40,268 nt of DNA from NCBI RefSeq assembly GCF_001189955.1, contig NZ_LFLT01000040.1:1-40268 (forward strand), read 5' to 3'. Shown here in pieces: positions 36,191 to 40,268 of the stretch; position 1 is the first letter of the stretch; every line of letters begins with the position of its first letter. Under the pieces are notes generated by a model, which saw only the letters and a list, made by a program, of their open reading frames with translations, ran no database searches and was not told the origin of the DNA. This DNA comes from Herbaspirillum chlorophenolicum (GTDB lineage Bacteria; Pseudomonadota; Gammaproteobacteria; Burkholderiales; Burkholderiaceae_D). The translations under genes and the position numbers were made by a program.

Positions 36191-37399
36191 ATGGCGTTGG
36201 CGACCCAATGTCCACATTGTTTCACCATCTTCCGGGTCGCCGGCGACCAACTCAAACTGCGTGGCGGCCTGGTCCGCTGCGGTAGCTGCAAGCAAGTCTT
36301 CAACGGCAACGAATACCTGGTGGAAGCCAGCGTCAGCGATGGCTATTACCAGCCCGCGCCGGGCAGCAAGGCACAGGCTGCTTCGGCGGCGATGCCGGTT
36401 GCCAAGTCCACGGCTGCACCTGCAGCCGTTATGGGCACCCCACCTGCCACACACAGCCCGGTTCCCGAGGTCAATACTCCGGTTCCGATGGCTCCTGTGA
36501 CGACTGCACCTGCGCCTGTTCCGGCCATCGCCGAACCCAACGTATTCCGCTCGCCCGATAATCCGGGCTACATCCCCGACCTGAGCATGCCGCTGCGCGC
36601 ATCGGAGCAAGCGGATCGCTTCCCGCTGCCGCTTACGCCATCCGATGCAAACCACATAGACGACCAGCATGAACCGCATGCCCCGGATACCGGCGCATTG
36701 GCTGAAGCGGAACAGCTTCCCGGCGCCGCGCCCCAGGCAGGCACTTTCGACGAGAATCCGTTCACCGCTTACGAGCGGGCGGCGGCCCGCACGGCCGCCA
36801 GCGAAGAGAGCCATTCAGACCAAGACAAGGCAGACGCCGGGCAAGAGCAGGAAGATGCCTATGATGAAACCGATGAACCGGCTTTCGTCAAAAAGGCTGA
36901 ACGCAAGGAACGGCTCGGCCACGTCACGAAGATCGTGATGATGGTGCTGGCTGGCGCCATGGTTCCCATCCTGCTGCTGCAATCTACCTATTACTGGCGC
37001 AATCAGCTGGCGGTCGCCGTACCGCCGCTGCTCCCGATGCTCAACGGCATGTGCGCCGCGTTCCATTGCACGGTCGGCCTGCCGGCCGAGATCGACCGCC
37101 TGTCGCTGGAATCGAACGAGCTGCAGGTGGTGCCGCCCAACCAGAACATCTACGCCCTGTCCCTGGTGCTGCGCAACCGCAGCGACACGCCGCAGGCATG
37201 GCCGTATATCGAGCTCACGCTCAACAACGATGATGAAAAGCCGGTGGTGCGCCGCGTGTTCCGGCCGCGCGAATACCTGGCCAAGCCACAGCAGCCGGAC
37301 AACGGCATCGCCGGCGAAAGCGAACAGCAGATCAGGCTGACCTTCGAATTGAACGATGTGCTGGTCTCCGGCTATCACATCTACCTGTTCTACCCCTGA
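36191..37399 (+). CDS. Zinc-ribbon membrane protein with DUF3426 domain
   Basis: This 402-residue protein starts with an MJ0042-type zinc ribbon (C7, C10, C30, C33 in QCPHCFTIFRV and VRCGSCKQVF). A long low-complexity linker rich in Ala, Pro, Glu and Asp follows (about 50-240). One transmembrane segment lies at about 247-268 (IVMMVLAGAMVPILLLQSTYYW), and then a DUF3426 domain outside the membrane (about 271-402: YALSLVLRNRSDTPQAWPYIELTLNN, RRVFRPREYL). The topology suggests a cytoplasmic ribbon and a periplasmic beta domain. The function is unknown. It starts four bases after prmA, whose stop overlaps its GGAG ribosome site. Confidence 0.88.
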   Translation: MALATQCPHCFTIFRVAGDQLKLRGGLVRCGSCKQVFNGNEYLVEASVSDGYYQPAPGSKAQAASAAMPVAKSTAAPAAVMGTPPATHSPVPEVNTPVPMAPVTTAPAPVPAIAEPNVFRSPDNPGYIPDLSMPLRASEQADRFPLPLTPSDANHIDDQHEPHAPDTGALAEAEQLPGAAPQAGTFDENPFTAYERAAARTAASEESHSDQDKADAGQEQEDAYDETDEPAFVKKAERKERLGHVTKIVMMVLAGAMVPILLLQSTYYWRNQLAVAVPPLLPMLNGMCAAFHCTVGLPAEIDRLSLESNELQVVPPNQNIYALSLVLRNRSDTPQAWPYIELTLNNDDEKPVVRRVFRPREYLAKPQQPDNGIAGESEQQIRLTFELNDVLVSGYHIYLFYP

Positions 37400-37468
37400 T
37401 ATTGGCGGCCATCCGCCTGGCCCGGGCCATTTCCGTAAGACAGTGCTGAACTCCTTGCCGCTTTCTTC

Positions 37469-37474
37469 TACAAT
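37469..37474 (+). promoter_or_regulatory. Probable -10 box of the PfkB-kinase gene
   Basis: TACAAT, one base off consensus, lies 30 bases before the ATG at 37505. No clear -35 hexamer is seen. The gap 37400-37504 has no obvious terminator. Confidence 0.4.
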
Positions 37475-37504
37475 GCGGCATTCACCACTACTTTCCCTTT
37501 CCCC

Positions 37505-38440
37505 ATGAGCTCACTCATCTGCGGTTCCCTCGCTTACGACAACATCATGCAATACGAGGGCCGCTTCGCCGAAGCGCTGCTGGCAGACCAGTTGCACAAG
37601 GTCAACGTGTCCTTCCTGGTGCCGACCATGCGGCGCGAGTTCGGCGGCTGTGCCGGCAACATCGGTTACAACCTCAAGCTCCTGGGCGGCGTGCCGGTAG
37701 TGATGGCCACCGTCGGCCTGGACAGCGCACCCTACATGGAACGTTTCGCCGAGCTGGGGATTTCCACCCAATGCGTACGCGTGATCGATTCGTCGTTCAC
37801 GGCACAATGCTTCATTACCACCGATGCGGACAGCAACCAGATCACCGCCTTCCACCCGGGTGCGATGACGTTCTCGCACGAGAACAAGGTGGCCGATGCC
37901 GGCGCCGTCAAGTTCGCCATCGTCGCGCCTGACGGCCGCGACGGCATGCTGCAGCACGCGAAACAGGCCGCCGAACTGAAGATCCCGCTGATCTTCGATC
38001 CGGGCCAAGGCATGCCCATGTTCGGCGGCGACGATCTCAAGCACTTCATCGACCTGGCGACCTACGTCGCCGTCAACGACTATGAAGCCGAGATGCTGAC
38101 CGCGCGCACCGGCCTGTCGCTGGCGCAGATCGCCGAGCGCGTTTCGGCCCTGGTCGTCACCCGCGGCGAACTGGGCGCTGAAATCTTCACAGGCGGCAAG
38201 AAGATCGACATCCCCTGCGTGCCGGCCGAAAAGATCGAAGATCCTACCGGCTGCGGCGACGCCTTCCGTGCCGGCATGCTGCACGGCCTGACCGAAGGCT
38301 TCGACTGGGAAACCACCGGCCGCCTGGCCAGCCTGATGGGCTCGATCAAGATCGCTTCGCAAGGCCCGCAAAACCATACACCGTCCAAGGCCGAGATCGA
38401 GGAGCGCTTCCAGAAGGCCTTCGGTTACCGCTTCGATTGA
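37505..38440 (+). CDS. PfkB-family sugar or nucleoside kinase (adenosine kinase-like)
   Basis: This 311-residue cytoplasmic kinase belongs to the ribokinase/PfkB family. It shows the N-terminal LICGSLAYDNIM, the GGCAGNIGYNLKLLGG signature at 47-62, ATVGLDSAPYM, and the second signature EDPTGCGDAFRAG at 245-257 with the catalytic base D252. The pattern around LVPTMRREFGGCAGN resembles bacterial adenosine kinase-like members, but I cannot decide between nucleoside and sugar. There is no ribosome site in the pyrimidine-rich leader (TTTCCCTTTCCCC). The peroxiredoxin gene follows after 65 bases. Confidence 0.87.
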   Translation: MSSLICGSLAYDNIMQYEGRFAEALLADQLHKVNVSFLVPTMRREFGGCAGNIGYNLKLLGGVPVVMATVGLDSAPYMERFAELGISTQCVRVIDSSFTAQCFITTDADSNQITAFHPGAMTFSHENKVADAGAVKFAIVAPDGRDGMLQHAKQAAELKIPLIFDPGQGMPMFGGDDLKHFIDLATYVAVNDYEAEMLTARTGLSLAQIAERVSALVVTRGELGAEIFTGGKKIDIPCVPAEKIEDPTGCGDAFRAGMLHGLTEGFDWETTGRLASLMGSIKIASQGPQNHTPSKAEIEERFQKAFGYRFD

Positions 38441-38505
38441 TGCTTGCACGGCACTAGCGTCGGCACCGTGGGCGCCGGCGATGAATCACCTTAAGGAGAT
38501 GCACC

Positions 38506-39087
38506 ATGTTGAAGACTTCGTCCGAACAATCCGCCCTCCACCGCCTGCGCCGGGCAGCCACCCCGCTGCTGCTGGCCACTGCCCTGCTGGCCCAGCCGGC
38601 CTTTGCCGTACTCAAACCCGGCGAGAAGGCGCCGGACTTCTCCGCGCCGTCCTCGCTGGGCGGCCAGGTCTCGACGTTTTCGCTGAACGCGGCCCTCAAG
38701 AACGGACCGGTGGTGCTGTACTTCTATCCGGCCGCCTTTACCACCGGCTGCACCATCGAAGCCCACCTGTTCGCCGAAGCGACAGACCGCTACAAGGCTC
38801 TGGGCGCGACGGTGATCGGGGTCTCGGCCGATAACATCGACACGCTCAACAAGTTCTCGGTCAGCGAGTGCCGCAGCAAGTTTCCGGTGGCCGCCGATGT
38901 CGACCAGAAGATCATGAAGTCCTACGATGCAGTGCTGAACAAGAACGCCGAGCGCGCCAGCCGCACCTCTTACGTGATCGCGCCGGATCACTCCATCATC
39001 TATGAATACACCGACATGAATCCGGAAAAGCATGTAGAGAACACCATGCATGCACTGGAGCAGTGGTCGGCCAGGAAAAAACAATAA
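38506..39087 (+). CDS. Exported peroxiredoxin of the AhpC/TSA (Bcp-like) family
   Basis: This 193-residue thiol peroxidase has a signal peptide (basic HRLRR, then ATPLLLATALLAQPAFA, cleavage near residue 34). The mature protein begins LKPGEKAPDFSAPSSLGG and holds the peroxidatic cysteine C82 in FYPAAFTTGCTIEAHLF (the YPxxxTxxC pattern). A second cysteine, C122 (VSECRSKFP), could be the resolving one, though its spacing is not that of classical Bcp. TSYVIAPDHSIIYEY follows. It should remove peroxides in the periplasm. A strong AAGGAG ribosome site lies eight bases before the ATG, and a terminator follows. Confidence 0.88.
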   Translation: MLKTSSEQSALHRLRRAATPLLLATALLAQPAFAVLKPGEKAPDFSAPSSLGGQVSTFSLNAALKNGPVVLYFYPAAFTTGCTIEAHLFAEATDRYKALGATVIGVSADNIDTLNKFSVSECRSKFPVAADVDQKIMKSYDAVLNKNAERASRTSYVIAPDHSIIYEYTDMNPEKHVENTMHALEQWSARKKQ

Positions 39088-39116
39088 TCGAAGCAAGGCG
39101 CCGCCGCACCAATGAA

Positions 39117-39140
39117 AAAGCCGGACATATGTCCGGCTTT
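39117..39140. terminator. Bidirectional terminator between the peroxiredoxin and YggT genes
   Basis: AAAGCCGGACATATGTCCGGCTTT-type sequence forms a perfect self-complementary stem, flanked by AAAA on the left and TTTCTTGTTT on the right. It lies between two convergent genes and can serve both. Confidence 0.85.
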
Positions 39141-39189
39141 CTTGTTTCTGCCTGCACGAGGCGTTTGGGCGCGGCCTGTGGAATGCGCC

Positions 39190-39741
39190 TCAAGCCAGCG
39201 ACAGCAGCAGTGTACTGATCACGCGCACCGCAATCTGCAGCAGGATCAGTACCGCCAGCGGGGAAAGGTCGACACCGCCGATCAGCGGAATGATGCGGCG
39301 CAACGGACGCAGCAGCGGCTCGTTGAGTGCCCGCACGAAAGGCGCGAGGGGAGCGTAGGGATTGACCCAGCTGAAGACCGCTTCGATGATCAGCGTCGCC
39401 ATGAAGCCGTAGCAGATCCATTGGAGAAAGCGCACCAGCGACAACAGCAAGATGATCTTGAAGTCGAAACCGGAATCGATGCCGACGGCGGCGACAATCG
39501 ACAGCAGCACGATCATGAAGGCCCCGAGCAAGCTGGCCCAATCATAAGCGCCACCCGGCATCACGCGGCGCAACGGCTTGACCAGCCAGTCCGACAGCTG
39601 ATAGACGAACTGCCCGACCGACTGTGGCGGACGCACACGCACCACCTGCATCCAGAAGCGCAATAGCATGACGCCGGCCAGAATGCTGGCGACGGCATCG
39701 ACGATCAACATGAAAATACTATGCAGCACGGAGATCTCCAT
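39190..39741 (-). CDS. YggT family integral membrane protein
   Basis: This 183-residue protein has four hydrophobic spans (about 8-28, 67-87, 95-122 and 158-182) arranged as two YGGT repeats. Each repeat has the basic-proline motif after or before its spans: WLVKPLRRVMP at 52-61 and LLRPLRRIIP at 143-152. VNPYAPLAPF precedes the second. YggT proteins are linked to membrane or cell-shape roles and osmotic tolerance in some bacteria, but the function here is unknown. The open frame extends upstream; the ATG at 39741 matches a normal YggT length, though the ribosome site is weak. The 325 bases from 39742 to 40066 contain no gene, only a terminator. Confidence 0.9.
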   Translation of the reverse strand: MEISVLHSIFMLIVDAVASILAGVMLLRFWMQVVRVRPPQSVGQFVYQLSDWLVKPLRRVMPGGAYDWASLLGAFMIVLLSIVAAVGIDSGFDFKIILLLSLVRFLQWICYGFMATLIIEAVFSWVNPYAPLAPFVRALNEPLLRPLRRIIPLIGGVDLSPLAVLILLQIAVRVISTLLLSLA

Positions 39742-39990
39742 CAGTGACAAATCTGGTGGCCGGAACGGCCGGAACATTGCAGCGCACATACTAGAGCGCA
39801 TTGGCGCAATCGCCAAGCATCCCTGGCCTTGAGGCGCCAAACTCTTCGCCTCCATATTGTGCCATTCCTGCGCATTGCCAGTCCCTTGCGGCATAAAAAC
39901 GGATGGGCAGCACACGTGCCTGGAACATCCGCATCATCGGTACGCAAGCAGCATATGGCAAGGATCGCGCCATCACCGCAAACACCGGAC

Positions 39991-40027
39991 AAAAAAAACC
40001 GCTGTATGGCGCGAAGCCATACAGCGG
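39991..40027 (-). terminator. Terminator of the histone-like gene
   Basis: Reading the minus strand, a perfect 12-pair stem (CCGCTGTATGGC with GCCATACAGCGG, five-base loop) is followed by eight T residues. It lies about 40 bases after the stop codon at 40067. The remaining gap to YggT (39742-39990) shows no gene and no promoter I can support. Confidence 0.93.
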
Positions 40028-40066
40028 GATTTTGCCTGAAAAGATCAGGCGGCAGAGACGCCCGTA

Positions 40067-40268
40067 TTACGGACGGCTGGTGCCGGTCGGGAACGGCCAA
40101 GCCGCTGCCGGGTTCAGCACAGTCTTCACAGCCGGAGCTGCGGCCGGCTTAGCTGCCGGCTTTTTTGCTGCAACTGCCTTCTTCGGAGCTGCTGCCTTGG
40201 CTGCTACCGGCTTCTTAGCGGCGACCGGCTTCTTCGGCGCTGCTGCCTTGGCTGCTGCCGGCTTCTTA
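40067..40268 (-). CDS. Histone H1-like lysine/alanine/proline-rich protein, 3' end only
   Basis: Only the last 66 codons are in the window; the 5' end lies beyond the right edge. The visible part is built from repeats of KKPVAA, KAAAPKK and AAKKPAA type and ends in VKTVLNPAAAWPFPTGTSRP followed by a TAA stop. The Lys/Ala/Pro repeats resemble the C-terminal tails of bacterial histone H1-like and AlgP-type DNA-binding proteins. The ending with WPFPTG is one I associate with Burkholderiales nucleoid proteins (recollection, not a search). A strong terminator follows. The repetitive codons make this region prone to length variation. Confidence 0.75.
   Translation of the reverse strand, partial: KKPAAAKAAAPKKPVAAKKPVAAKAAAPKKAVAAKKPAAKPAAAPAVKTVLNPAAAWPFPTGTSRP

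Overview
The window is a stretch of GC-rich chromosomal DNA that looks like a member of the Burkholderiales, most probably the Oxalobacteraceae (Herbaspirillum-like). This rests on gene content and order as I remember them for that group: dusB-fis-purH, rnb-tonB-aroE-mtgA, mpl next to a TlpA gene, aroQ-accB-accC-prmA, and a lysine/alanine-rich histone-like tail ending in a WPFPTG motif. It is inference, not a database match. I see no tRNA, rRNA, CRISPR array, phage gene or transposase. Almost all the DNA is coding, and most genes are housekeeping.

Region 1 (1-7.5 kb): a LysR regulator; valS; a secreted DUF2147 protein; on the minus strand a 2-keto-4-pentenoate-hydratase-like gene followed by yaiI; and a divergent periplasmic ligand-binding protein without its transporter. 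Region 2 (7.5-16.2 kb): mainly minus-strand information-processing genes reading dusB-fis-purH-yfcF-ruvC, then ruvA-ruvB. Two plus-strand genes, a DUF808 membrane protein and a PilZ protein, sit between ruvC and ruvA. A full 20-base LexA (SOS) box lies ahead of ruvA.

Region 3 (16.2-22.8 kb): minus-strand histidine phosphatase, PEBP-family protein, dtd and tyrS, with a 163-base imperfect palindrome of MITE type between dtd and the PEBP gene. Divergent from tyrS are an M23 murein peptidase and anmK, which fit murein turnover and recycling. Region 4 (22.4-31.3 kb): a minus-strand block starting at mpl and running through yqiA, ubiC, rnb, a TonB-like gene, aroE and mtgA, with translational overlaps at its head. 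It is followed by corA and a small lipoprotein. It mixes cell-wall recycling and synthesis (mpl, mtgA) with shikimate/chorismate steps (aroE, ubiC).

Region 5 (31.4-40.3 kb): a plus-strand run of a nucleotidyltransferase-like unknown coupled to a TlpA thioredoxin, then aroQ, accB, accC, prmA, a DUF3426 zinc-ribbon membrane protein, a PfkB kinase and an exported peroxiredoxin. On the minus strand follow a YggT membrane protein and the 3' end of a histone-like gene that runs off the window.

I found no clearly new multi-gene system. The best leads are the palindromic element at 17566-17728, the nucleotidyltransferase-like gene at 31412, the split of ruvC from the SOS-controlled ruvAB, several overlaps of promoters with terminators or stop codons, and unusual residues at key positions in Dtd, UbiC and RNase II.
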